Shown: positions 8,453-16,572 of the stretch, in pieces | Layout: every line of letters begins with the position of its first letter | Position numbering within the stretch: the first letter of the stretch is position 1 | Origin: an uncultured Gammaproteobacteria bacterium | Lineage (GTDB): Bacteria > Pseudomonadota > Gammaproteobacteria > GCA-001735895 | NCBI GenBank assembly: GCA_913061315.1 | Contig: CAJXUC010000006.1 | Coordinates: 73,078 to 105,669 of the forward strand | Length of the DNA: 32,592 nt | Reading direction: 5' to 3' | The notes under the pieces: generated by a model | The model's input: only the letters and a program-made list of their open reading frames with translations | Databases searched by the model: none | Told to the model about the DNA's origin: nothing | Program-made: the position numbers and the translations under genes

Positions 8453-8543
8453 CGGGTCAAAAGTCTAAAGGCTTCATACTCAAGGAACGACCCTGTAGCT
8501 ATATTTTTATATCCGCAAAATGGAGTGTTTTCAATTCTGATAT
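8453..8543 (-). repeat. Right copy of the 91-nt inverted repeat
   Basis: Its reverse complement aligns gap-free with 5806-5896, at about 80 percent identity by hand. The CGGGTC end faces inward. With the left copy it encloses the lipoprotein/DUF1566 gene pair. Confidence 0.8.
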
Positions 8544-8843
8544 CAAGCTGCATTACTTTTAAGTAAAGTATAGAGATAGTCCACAGCATTATTTACTTCT
8601 GAATATTGAGACTATCTATAAACATCAAATAAGGAAAATTTACCCAAACGCTCTGCTTATTCTGTTGCAGTCCTTGATTTAGATGTTGCCATTATTTAGC
8701 CTTTAACTATCTTGCATTGATACTCAATCTATTATCAAAAAAAAATCTGTCCCTAAAAATATTTTTCATCCTAACTCATCTGCATTGCTACCTAATCCAT
8801 CATTTATATCTATATACCGCTGTGTTGCTTGTATGCCTTTGCG

Positions 8844-8866
8844 TCATTGAAGACACTCTTCAATGA
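8844..8866. promoter_or_regulatory. Perfect 10-bp inverted repeat, candidate operator
   Basis: TCATTGAAGA, CAC, TCTTCAATGA. No T run follows in either direction, which argues against a terminator. It lies 163 bases upstream of the NTF2-like gene, so a protein-binding site is the simplest reading. Confidence 0.4.
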
Positions 8867-9029
8867 AATCAATGGGTTAGATAAAAAGTAGTGGATATTC
8901 CCATAACTAGTGTCATACTAATTTTGTATCATGGTCCCAATAAATCACTAATCAACTATGAACCAGTATTCAAATTGGATAAGTCATTGGGGCAGTTCAG
9001 ATAAAAGTTTTTACTGTGGAGAGTGAATA

Positions 9030-9395
9030 ATGACTTCTGAAGTGTTAGATGTACATAAGGCACGAGTTCGAGCGTTAGTCGAAGCTGATCTAGAAACTCT
9101 TGATCAAATAGTGGCTGATGACCTCACTTTTACCACACCGCATGGAACCGTACTAACCAAATCGATGGTATTCGATAGTGTGCGGAGCGGGAAAATGAAT
9201 GTGTCTCGTATGGACGTTTACGATTTGGTTGTTCGTGAATACGATAATATGGCAATTCTGACATATCGAACTGAAACGACCTATACTGATAATGACGTAC
9301 TCGTTGATGGTTCGGTGCGATCAACAACAGTCTATCTGCGTCGTAATGACACGTGGAAATTAGTTGCTGCGCAACAATCTATGATACAAGTCTAA
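9030..9395 (+). CDS. NTF2-like (DUF4440/SnoaL-type) protein
   Basis: A 121-aa protein with a good ribosome binding site (GGAGAG, 7 bases before ATG). It has the pattern of the DUF4440 branch of the NTF2 superfamily: an N-terminal helix (VHKARVRALVEADLETLDQI), LTFTTPHGTVLTKSMVFDSV, then antiparallel strands ending in TVYLRRNDTWKLVAAQQS. Length and C-terminus are typical of the family. Members are small cytoplasmic cone-shaped proteins that act as isomerases, hydrolases or ligand binders. The sequence alone does not show a catalytic set, so no substrate can be given. It stands alone on the plus strand. Confidence 0.8.
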   Translation: MTSEVLDVHKARVRALVEADLETLDQIVADDLTFTTPHGTVLTKSMVFDSVRSGKMNVSRMDVYDLVVREYDNMAILTYRTETTYTDNDVLVDGSVRSTTVYLRRNDTWKLVAAQQSMIQV

Positions 9396-9933
9396 TGCAA
9401 CAGGTATTATTTTAGTTTTAAAAAAAACAATAGATTAAGTATCGTATTGCCTTACGTACTTTTATATTGATCAAAATATAATTAGCATGCCTAAAAGCAT
9501 GGCCGAGGTACTTACCTGAGCACCATCAAACTTCATAGCACAATCATTGATTTGTAATGTACTTATAGAGCTGACTTCTATGGTCTTTAGCACTAACCCT
9601 GCGACTGCTAATTGACGCGGGGCTGATGCTCATTAAGGTTTCATGCGTGAACATTAAAAGTCTTTAGTCTGTGCTGACCTGTAACCCTTGCCACGGGGTT
9701 TAGCTAAGTAAGACACGCGATATATTGCCTCTTGTATCATGTCCTCACAGTTCGCAAAATGATAGGGGGGTGAACGGCTGAAGACGTACTGCGTTGCATT
9801 GGACGATGCAGTGACGAATACCCTGCAGTTAATATGGGTATCGGGCATACGATTTTTCTGCTAATATTATTTCTCTTGAACATGTTAGCTATTTTAAGCT
9901 TTTTGAGATAAACAATTAATTAAAGGAGGAGAC
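9396..9933. other. Stretch without a recognised gene
   Basis: No motif is recognised on either strand. A 64-codon open frame on the minus strand (9654-9848) has no recognisable domain and no evident ribosome binding site. The last 30 bases carry the ribosome binding site of the peptide gene at 9934. Confidence 0.4.
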
Positions 9934-10071
9934 ATGAAGAAAGTATTTTTAATAATGTTATTGTCACTTGGTATGTTATCTGGAGCAATGGCGCATTCGG
10001 ATGGTACCGATAGCAACAATTGTCACCACAATACTAAAACTGGCGGATACCAAACCACTCCCATTCAGTAA
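9934..10071 (+). CDS. Small exported His/Cys peptide, YHYH-like
   Basis: The gene has an excellent ribosome binding site (AAAGGAGGA, 3 bases before ATG). The 45-aa product begins with a signal peptide ending in SGAMA, then HSDGTDSNNCHHNTKTGGY. This follows the HxxGTDxxGCHxNxKTGxYHCH pattern of small periplasmic proteins annotated as YHYH-domain proteins, but the expected His-Cys-His after Tyr is replaced by QTTPIQ and a stop. The peptide could therefore be a frameshifted or truncated family member with a reduced metal-binding set. It is exported to the periplasm if functional. Confidence 0.6.
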   Translation: MKKVFLIMLLSLGMLSGAMAHSDGTDSNNCHHNTKTGGYQTTPIQ

Positions 10072-10599
10072 GTTGCTATTCACCTTTGAGCTGGCAATAT
10101 ATATAAGAAAAATTAATATTGTCAGCATCAAAATTTGCCAATAGTGCCATTTAATGAATAGATTCCCATTACCCTGAATTTCTTTTAGGGTTTGGTTTCT
10201 TTCCCGCTCTCATTTATGTATCGGACCGTTTTTATTCCAGGCTTCAAGTCACCTCTTTTAGATTTTGATCGCTTTAATTTACAGCGATCAGTCCTATAAA
10301 AATAGTTTCTGGCAATATCACCTTTTCATTTGCTTACATACTTTTATCTTCTTGCAGGCTTTACGGCCTCCTTCTTGCCAGCACTGTAATTGACTTCCAA
10401 ACCGACAGGCAAACATTACGTGTTCCACTCGATGTGCTTGGCACGCTGTTTCACATTACACTTCTTGGTTAATTCGTTGTGAGGGACCTAGCCGCAGGAA
10501 TGGTAATGCCTTTCTTGCGCTTCCACTGAATATTGCAGCCACAATTGAATGTTTAAGCATCAACGTTAGTTTCGTAGAGCTTAACCAGTCGCCTCTTGG
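10072..10599. other. Stretch without a recognised gene
   Basis: I see only a weak ACCCT/AGGGT hairpin near 10170-10190. The minus-strand frame that covers 10456-10600 is a read-through from the IntI remnant and matches nothing I know. Confidence 0.4.
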
Positions 10600-11360
10600 C
10601 CTTGGTGAACAATAGTTGCTTAACCGTATGAGAACAGCCAAGCCACCTTCGCCAATAACGTAAGTGTAAATCTTGGTTGTATTCAGATCGGCGTGTCCTA
10701 ATAGTTCTTGAATTAGCCTAATATCCTTACCACTTGCAAGTAAATACGTTACAAAACTGTGGCGCAACTGATGGTCCGTTACGCGTTAACTTTATTGGCA
10801 TCTTTAGATGCCTTACGTATTGGCTTGTGCAGGCTAGCCTCGTGAATGTGGTACTGCGAATACGTCCAGTTGAGTAGTCGACGGTTAGATGTGTTACTGG
10901 GAATACACACTGGTATTTAAATGTTTTGCAGCATTTTCTCACTTTCTCGCTAATGCAACTGGTAGTGGTACCTCTCCATGCTTAGCTCTCAAGTCGCCTT
11001 CATGCCAAGTTTTTGTATCTTTGAGCATTAGCCTGAGTTTGGGGTTCAATTTATCAGGTAAAGGAACGATGTGACCCTTATTCCACTTGCCCGCTCGAAC
11101 CGTAATTTCTCAATAATCAAAATGAATATCTTGTGCTCGCAAGTGAACTCATTCCATTGGGCGCATATCCCTGCCATACGTCAATGAAGGCATCAATTTT
11201 GCTCGCCTCGACATTGCCTATAACAACCCTCTAGTGTTGTTTCTGGAAAGATCTATCGGTAGGCGATGCTTGATTGTAGATCGGGTATAGGCATAAATGC
11301 TTTCAACATTCTTACCCAATACTTGGCGATAGAATAAACTAGGCTATTTAAAGCCAGTTT
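10600..11360 (-). pseudogene. intI: Integron integrase (IntI-type tyrosine recombinase), decayed
   Basis: Pieces of one IntI protein follow in order on the minus strand across several frameshifts and stops. From 11360 downward they read: ALNSLV and VLGKNVESIYAYT; DIHFDY.EITVRAGKWNKGH then VPLPDKLNPKLRLMLKDT; WHEGDLRAKHGEVPLPVAL; the W/YVFP-like stretch CVFPVTHLTVDYSTGRIR; YHIHEASLHKPIRKASKDAN; and [20 protein letters not shown] with [17 protein letters not shown]. The GxVxLPxAL and VDxxSG-R-YHIHE parts lie in the extra region characteristic of integron integrases rather than phage integrases. The N-terminus is not recognisable. The gene is clearly dead. In integrons intI reads away from the cassettes, so any old array would lie to the right. 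Confidence 0.85.
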
Positions 11361-11465
11361 CAGAGTTGACGATAAAATCTTTCAAAGGAGGTGAGGAAAT
11401 TTAAATAGTCAGGCATGGAAGACAAATCGAGATCTGCAATATTATTCCAATGATGATACTGAAAG

Positions 11466-11632
11466 AAAAAAAATATCTATTACGGTTTTCGACACTTCGA
11501 CGACATTATCTCGCATGCCGTCTGTCTCTATTGGGGTTTCACATTAAGTTTTCGGGCTATTGAAAAAGTTCAAGCGTATTGAGGCTTAGATATCAGCTGC
11601 GAATCCATCCGCCAATGGAATGTCGCCGACTT
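11466..11632 (+). pseudogene. IS6-family transposase, N-terminal remnant
   Basis: With small frame corrections the plus strand reads GFRHFDDIISHAVCLYWGFT, LSFRAIEKVQAY, GLDISCESIRQW, matching the IS6/IS26-type N-terminal zinc-finger/helix region (H-A-V-x-L-Y, LSFRD-E, D-x-SYESIRxW). The DDE catalytic part is missing. A longer, similar remnant in the same orientation lies at 21049-21525. Confidence 0.75.
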
Positions 11633-11766
11633 TCTCATCATTCGCCGGATTGAGCCACGAGTGTGTGTCAGTAGACCCAGGTTTAACCCAGAAACCGTTA
11701 ATATAAAACTGGTCACCGTTATTCTATGTTTCACCCTCAGTGTTTGTTAAATATATTTAAACGTTC

Positions 11767-12978
11767 TTAACGCCGGCCATCAGCAAGTAACAGTGATCGA
11801 TCTTCGCGGCGCAGCAACAGCATTGATAAGGCACCCAAAAAAGGGCCAGGTACAAGTATCAGGAAAACCCAGCGCCAACTACCTAGGTACTCTGCTACGA
11901 CTGGTAACAACCAGATAACAAATATCGTTATCGCAAACCCAATGCCCATTTGAAATGCCAACGCAGACCCAACCATCGATTGGTCGGAAAGCTCAGTGAC
12001 CGCAGCTGAAAATTGGGCGCTATCCGCAACTGCCGTTAACCCCCAGATCAATGCAATTGTGATAAATAGCCAAGGTGGACCGTTAAAACAGAGCCCAATG
12101 AGGAGCGCGCTTGTGCCTGAAATAACCATGAGGAAAGTAGTTGCGTAACAACGACCTATACGATCTGCTAACCATCCACCCAAAACGCAACCTGGTGCGC
12201 CTGCTGCAATAACTAAAAATGTCAGTAACGCGGCATTTTCCAGATCAAGTCCTGTGCTTTTTGCTGCTATGACGTATGCAAAAAACCAACCCCACATCGC
12301 ATAGAGCTCCCACATATGACCAAAATAGCCCATATTGGCTAGCATCACTGGACGGTCTCTAATGATACGCCCTAGTTGATTGACATCTGCCTTAGTTTTG
12401 GAAAATTGATGGGGTCCTTCGTGTAAAACAAAGGCAAAAAGCACCGCGGCTATAAGACATGCCAGTGAGCTCATGAGAATGACCAATTTCCAGTCAAATT
12501 CGACTCCGACAGCACGTATCAGATGAGGCAAAGCGGAGCCGAGTGTCAGGGCACTCAACATTATTCCCATTGCAAAACCACGTCCTTTTTTAAACCAGGT
12601 AGCAATGAATTTGATTACCGTGGGGTATATACCTGCTAAAGCCATCCCCGTTATAAATCTAGAAAGAAGCGATAAACCTACTCCAGGTTCCAAAATTAAA
12701 AGTCCATTGGCAATACCAGCAACACATGCAGATATAGCCATAATGCTTGTAGTTTTATAAATATCCAACAGGGACAATAGGCTCACAATAAGGGCACCAA
12801 CGACAAAACCTGCCTGTACACTATTGGTAAACCAGGTTGCTTGGGACAGGCTTAGCGACATTAGATTAGTCAACTCTGGTATTACAGCTGTTGCTGAAAA
12901 CCATGTAGTCAACGAAAGAACAAGTGCCACACCAGTAACTACAAGAACAAACCAACGGTTTGATAATACGTTTGACAA
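11767..12978 (-). CDS. Major facilitator superfamily transporter
   Basis: A 403-aa integral membrane protein with about 12 hydrophobic segments, the usual MFS length. The motif-A loop between segments 8 and 9 reads GGWLADRIGR, and the first half has FITGMALAGIYP followed by TWFKKGRGFAMGIM. Such proteins are proton-coupled transporters of small solutes; this one looks like the CynX/nitrate-or-organic-anion type, but the substrate cannot be read. The start is a TTG with GGAG 9 bases upstream. It is on the same strand as the etf operon, about 450 bases downstream of the etfA terminator, so it is probably transcribed separately but may serve the same pathway. Confidence 0.85.
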   Translation of the reverse strand: MSNVLSNRWFVLVVTGVALVLSLTTWFSATAVIPELTNLMSLSLSQATWFTNSVQAGFVVGALIVSLLSLLDIYKTTSIMAISACVAGIANGLLILEPGVGLSLLSRFITGMALAGIYPTVIKFIATWFKKGRGFAMGIMLSALTLGSALPHLIRAVGVEFDWKLVILMSSLACLIAAVLFAFVLHEGPHQFSKTKADVNQLGRIIRDRPVMLANMGYFGHMWELYAMWGWFFAYVIAAKSTGLDLENAALLTFLVIAAGAPGCVLGGWLADRIGRCYATTFLMVISGTSALLIGLCFNGPPWLFITIALIWGLTAVADSAQFSAAVTELSDQSMVGSALAFQMGIGFAITIFVIWLLPVVAEYLGSWRWVFLILVPGPFLGALSMLLLRREDRSLLLADGRR

Positions 12979-13370
12979 CTAAGGTATCTCCAGCAAGTTG
13001 ATATGATTTATCGGTTAGCTGTTTACTTAAACCAACCGTATCTTTAACCTGATTTGTATTTTAGAAAGTAACTAGGTGAATTCGGTGGATTTTTGAGAGG
13101 GCGATCATACAGTAGATTGGCCATTGTGCATCACGGAATGAATAATATTTTTTAGCGATTTGAACCACGACAGCGATTTCATCAAACCCCATTCTTTAAT
13201 TAAAAAAACGGCAAACATAATGTCGACAGTAGGATTTAACTCTGCTCAGGAAAAGGAGGCACATCGACGAAACAAGTTCTTAATCATGCTGTCTCTAGGA
13301 ATGGCAATAGTGGATACATCGAGAAAATCCACACTGGCTTGTTAGAATGTGCATCGAACATCAAAACCGT
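12979..13370. other. Intergenic stretch, promoter region of the MFS gene
   Basis: It should contain the promoter for the minus-strand transporter. A 41-codon plus-strand frame at 13219-13344 (MSTVGFNSAQEKEAHRRNKF..) reads like the first residues of a membrane protein cut short (FLIMLSLGMAIV), but has no ribosome binding site and no recognised family. I see nothing else. Confidence 0.4.
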
Positions 13371-13421
13371 AAAAGAGCTATGCTGAAAAAATACCCTATT
13401 TCGTCGATTTTCAGCTCTTTT
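13371..13421 (-). terminator. Terminator after etfA
   Basis: Reading the minus strand, AAAAGAGCTGAAAA pairs with TTTTCAGCATAGCTCTTTT, apart from a short ATA bulge, across an 18-nt loop, and the stem ends in a T run. It begins 3 bases after the etfA stop, so the ETF operon ends here. Confidence 0.65.
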
Positions 13422-13423
13422 CG

Positions 13424-14416
13424 CTAAGCCTTCAGCTTCTTGATCTCTTCGACCAGCGCTGGCATCACTTCTTGGCAATTACCAACAATGCCGAAACGAG
13501 AAGACTTGAAGATTGCCGCAGCCGGATCAGAATTGATCGAAACAATGGTCTTAGCGTTACCACAGCCCGCCATGTGGTGACTGGCACCAGATATTCCGAC
13601 GGCCAAGTATAGTTCCGGAGCCACTGTCCGTCCGGTCAGTCCAACCTGATAGGAGCGTGGGCACCAGTCCAAATCACAGGCAGCGCGACTGGCACCAACG
13701 GCTCCATCGACCAATTCTGCGATTTCATTGAGTGTATTAAAGCCTTCTGGGCCGCCTAGGCCTAACCCGCCACTGATCACGATTTTGGCACTCTCCAACT
13801 TTACGCCAACGGTTTTCTCCCTTTCGCGCTTGATCACACGAGAGCGTAAAGAATTCAAATCAAGAATTGAACTCACAAATTTAAATTCACCAGCACGCTC
13901 CATCATAGGTGTCAGAGCCTGTTGGGTTTTGGAACGGATAGTGGCTACCGCAGGTGTCTTGTTAAAAGTGACCACTTCACGTGCAAGGCCACCAAAACAG
14001 CTTCGAGTCATGTGGGGTCGTCCGTTGACGATCTCAATCGACTCACAACCCGTGGCTACATCGATATCTAGGCGAAAGGCAAGACGGGGCGCTAGATCAG
14101 TGCCAGACAAGGAATGTCCAATAAGCACAATGGCTGGCGCCACCTCAGCGACTATTTTGGACAGATCCGGCAGCCAGGCTTCAGCATGAAAGTTGTCAAA
14201 TATTACATTGTCATTAATGAGAACTTGATCAGCACCATATGCAATCAAATTATCACCAACACCTTCTAGGTTGGTGCCGAAAACTACTGCGGTAACCGTA
14301 CCACCATGACTATCAGAGATTCTCCGCGCCAGTCCCAACATTTCTAAGCCAAGCTCTACTGGTTGATTATCAACCATTTCGACAAAAACCAGAACACCGT
14401 TAATATTTTCAGTCAT
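13424..14416 (-). CDS. etfA: Electron transfer flavoprotein alpha subunit
   Basis: A 330-aa ETF alpha/FixB subunit. The N-terminal ETF domain covers about 1-190. The C-terminal FAD-binding domain covers about 205-330, with SGGLGLGGPEGFNTLNEIAE, GAVGASRAACDLDW, QVGLTGRTVAPELYLAVGIS and the adjoining GASHHMAG. The usual Q-H pair before the AGM loop is H-H-M-A-G-C here, a mild variation near the flavin. With ETF beta it forms a soluble dimer that takes electrons from dehydrogenases, normally passing them to ETF-quinone oxidoreductase. ATG is 11 bases after the etfB stop with AGGAG upstream. The operon context, next to a molybdenum oxidoreductase, suggests a dedicated ETF rather than the housekeeping one. 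Confidence 0.95.
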   Translation of the reverse strand: MTENINGVLVFVEMVDNQPVELGLEMLGLARRISDSHGGTVTAVVFGTNLEGVGDNLIAYGADQVLINDNVIFDNFHAEAWLPDLSKIVAEVAPAIVLIGHSLSGTDLAPRLAFRLDIDVATGCESIEIVNGRPHMTRSCFGGLAREVVTFNKTPAVATIRSKTQQALTPMMERAGEFKFVSSILDLNSLRSRVIKREREKTVGVKLESAKIVISGGLGLGGPEGFNTLNEIAELVDGAVGASRAACDLDWCPRSYQVGLTGRTVAPELYLAVGISGASHHMAGCGNAKTIVSINSDPAAAIFKSSRFGIVGNCQEVMPALVEEIKKLKA

Positions 14417-14427
14417 TTTTCTTTCTC

Positions 14428-15240
14428 CTATACTAATTCGGCTTCTCGCAGGCGTCGGGCCAGAGATGCGGCCATCTCTGCGGCCGTATCTCCTTCAATG
14501 TATTCACACTCGATGTCATTTATAGGAATATAAAGACGCTCGAGCACATGACGTACAGCCTTAAAACCAACTTGTGCCTCATCAAGACCAATGTCTTCAG
14601 GCGACCAATCCCTAATCGGTTTCTTTGCTGCGCGCATGGTCTCGCGCATCGAAGCGTAGCGAACTTTTCCCAGCTCGTTAGAGATCGTAACCAACGCTGG
14701 TAAGTCGGCTTCAACTGTCTCAATGCCATCCTCAAGCACACGCTGAACCGTGACGACACCATCAGTGACCTGCACGTCACACGCAAAAGTGATGGCCGGA
14801 ATATCCAGAATTTCGGCTATGCCGAGACCTACAACACCAGCATCCCAGTCGGCAGCTTGACGCCCGGTCAGAATCAAGTCTACATCACCAATCGCGCGGA
14901 TGGTCTCAGCGAGATTGCGAGCGGTCACATAACCACCACTACCATCGAACGTTGGCTCGCTAAGTAACACTGCATTATCCGCACCCAGTGCCAGCGCCGC
15001 TTTGATACCCGCTCGGGCACCCGCGGGCGCAATAGTCACCACAGTAATCTCTATGTCCGAACCTTCTCCCGCTGCATCACGGATCCGCAGAGCAGCTTCA
15101 ACGGCCTGTTCATCATATGGACTGAGGACAGGTGACAAACCAGACACGGGGATTACCGCCTTCTTCTCTTCATCAACGCGAAACTGAACTGGTGGGATCT
15201 CGGGATTCTGAATCTGTTTAACGCACACAACAATCTTCAT
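14428..15240 (-). CDS. etfB: Electron transfer flavoprotein beta subunit
   Basis: A 270-aa ETF beta/FixA subunit when started at the ATG giving MKIVVCVKQIQNPE, the standard family start; an ATG 7 codons earlier lies inside the preceding gene. The AMP-binding domain shows VLSPYDEQAVEAALRIRD, ALALGADNAVLL and LILTGRQAADWDAGVVG, and the recognition-loop region follows LPALVTISNELGKVRYASM. The segment GRQAADWDAGVVG resembles the Q-A-x-D-W-D-x-G form of specialised ETFs rather than the DGQTAQVGP-like form of canonical mitochondrial-type ETF. The gene begins 7 bases after the stop of the molybdenum oxidoreductase, indicating tight co-translation. Confidence 0.95.
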   Translation of the reverse strand: MKIVVCVKQIQNPEIPPVQFRVDEEKKAVIPVSGLSPVLSPYDEQAVEAALRIRDAAGEGSDIEITVVTIAPAGARAGIKAALALGADNAVLLSEPTFDGSGGYVTARNLAETIRAIGDVDLILTGRQAADWDAGVVGLGIAEILDIPAITFACDVQVTDGVVTVQRVLEDGIETVEADLPALVTISNELGKVRYASMRETMRAAKKPIRDWSPEDIGLDEAQVGFKAVRHVLERLYIPINDIECEYIEGDTAAEMAASLARRLREAELV

Positions 15241-15247
15241 GGGCGTG

Positions 15248-16510
15248 TTACCCTTTCTCAACGATTATATTTTCAGGCACGATTCCGTCAAAGTGCTTGC
15301 GCTGGAAGTTCCAGTCCCTGGTCGGCTGTACCCGGCCTTTTTCATCAGTTCCCCGTGCCATTACTTTATACTGACCCGGCTCATTGACTTCCCAAAGGTA
15401 GTGGAACCGACGCCATAGCCAACGATCATTCGATTCTTCGATAATGGCGTCTTTCCATGTTTCGCCGCCATCGGTACTTATTTCGACTCGGGTAACTGCA
15501 CCCTCACCACTCCAGGTACGGCCCCTAATGACGTGTGTGCCACACTTGATTGGACCTTCTTCATCTCTAGGCGAAGTAATGAGTGCCTTCACACCGAGTA
15601 CTTTCATTGGTTTTTTGTTGGGATCTTCCGGCGAGTTGCCGCTCACGAAGTAATGGGTCTGATAATAGAAGTCCGGCGTGTGATCGAGTATCTCGATCTT
15701 GTCTATCCATTTCACCCACCAGTTCCCAGCCCACCCCGGAACGACCAAGCGCAGCGGCGCTCCGTGCACGTGCGTTAAGTACTCACCATTGTGTGCCCAT
15801 GCGAGTATTGTATCTTCATGAAGCGCTTTCTCAATTGGCATCGCCTTCGCGTAGTTGATGATGCCGGGATCAACCACGTCGAAGTCTGTACGTCCAACTG
15901 AAAGATATTGTGTTACCGGGTCAGGTCTGCCTTCGTCCCAGCCAGTGAGTGCTATTGAAACGGCACCCTCTTGAATGCCTGCAAGGTCAAGGATAGTTTT
16001 TAAAGGCACCCCAGTCCACTCACCACCACTGACCAGACCCGTAGTTGGAATAGACTCAAGGATATTCTGAATGTCCAGAGCCTCTTCACCATCTCCAGAC
16101 TGGCGCCAACCACCTTCTTCAGCTTGGGCATCACGCAAAGAGGGCTTCGGTGAATTTTTTCCCTCATCGATGTAGTCCCAAAATTCACCATCATTGCCTG
16201 CACATTCGGTCACTGCACGCACAGTGCGCCCCGGAAACTTTCGAATTTCCTCAAGAGTGTACTCGATCGGATTGTCAACCATTCCACCGATTGAAAATGA
16301 GAAGTCATCTGGATGTACTGGATCAGGCATGTTAAGTTGAGCAATGACATAATAGGCGTCAGTTGGTGTCAACAATCCCTCTAGATCGAGTACTGGAGAG
16401 CGTGCAAAAATAGTCCGTCCTTCCGCATCGTTACTTGGCATTACACGGGCCCGTTTACGATCAGGCCAACCCATCACCCATTCACCTTCAAGTTCAATCT
16501 CTTGTGACAT
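15248..16510 (-). CDS. Sulfite-oxidase-fold molybdopterin oxidoreductase lacking sulfite-binding residues
   Basis: A 420-aa protein with the SUOX molybdopterin domain (about 40-290) and the Mo-cofactor dimerisation domain (about 300-405). The molybdenum ligand is C103 in VTECAGNDGEFW; pterin-contacting residues survive in THVHGAPLRLVVPGWAG (H249, R254) and a tyrosine follows near 287. Two features of true sulfite oxidases are absent: the R-N-H motif (human R160) is V-I-A-Q here (YYVIAQLNMPDP), and the arginines after CAGN (CAGNRR) are D-G-E. The substrate is therefore probably not sulfite. There is no heme domain and no signal peptide, so the enzyme should be cytoplasmic. It starts after AGGAG, follows maoC and is followed 7 bases later by etfB, which suggests electrons pass to ETF. 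Confidence 0.9.
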   Translation of the reverse strand: MSQEIELEGEWVMGWPDRKRARVMPSNDAEGRTIFARSPVLDLEGLLTPTDAYYVIAQLNMPDPVHPDDFSFSIGGMVDNPIEYTLEEIRKFPGRTVRAVTECAGNDGEFWDYIDEGKNSPKPSLRDAQAEEGGWRQSGDGEEALDIQNILESIPTTGLVSGGEWTGVPLKTILDLAGIQEGAVSIALTGWDEGRPDPVTQYLSVGRTDFDVVDPGIINYAKAMPIEKALHEDTILAWAHNGEYLTHVHGAPLRLVVPGWAGNWWVKWIDKIEILDHTPDFYYQTHYFVSGNSPEDPNKKPMKVLGVKALITSPRDEEGPIKCGTHVIRGRTWSGEGAVTRVEISTDGGETWKDAIIEESNDRWLWRRFHYLWEVNEPGQYKVMARGTDEKGRVQPTRDWNFQRKHFDGIVPENIIVEKG

Positions 16511-16572
16511 ATTCTTACTCCTGCTTAGTTGTATTTTTATTAAAGTAATTCTTCGAAAAAGTCTTCCTCGTT

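Larger units (their letters stand above)
8093..9029. other. Intergenic region with right inverted repeat and two palindromes
   Basis: This AT-rich stretch separates divergent genes and must hold the promoters of the lipoprotein operon and of the NTF2-like gene. It contains the right 91-nt inverted repeat (8453-8543), an 8-bp inverted repeat AGATAGTC/GACTATCT (8574-8617) and a perfect 10-bp palindrome (8844-8866). I see no protein-coding or RNA gene. Confidence 0.5.

Noticed and set aside
5806..8543. Invertible promoter switch like a site-specific inversion system
   Set aside because: No invertase gene lies in or next to the repeats, and the repeats are only about 80 percent identical; kept only as a possibility within the finding.
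9654..9848. 64-codon minus-strand open frame
   Set aside because: No domain and no ribosome binding site; probably a chance frame.
5492..10599. Possible integron cassette array with attC sites linked to the IntI remnant
   Set aside because: No attC core (RYYYAAC...GTTRRRY) was convincing, and IntI orientation would place cassettes to its right.
13219..13344. 41-codon frame MSTVGFNSAQEKEAHRRNKF with one hydrophobic stretch
   Set aside because: No ribosome binding site and too short to assign; mentioned only in the intergenic entry.
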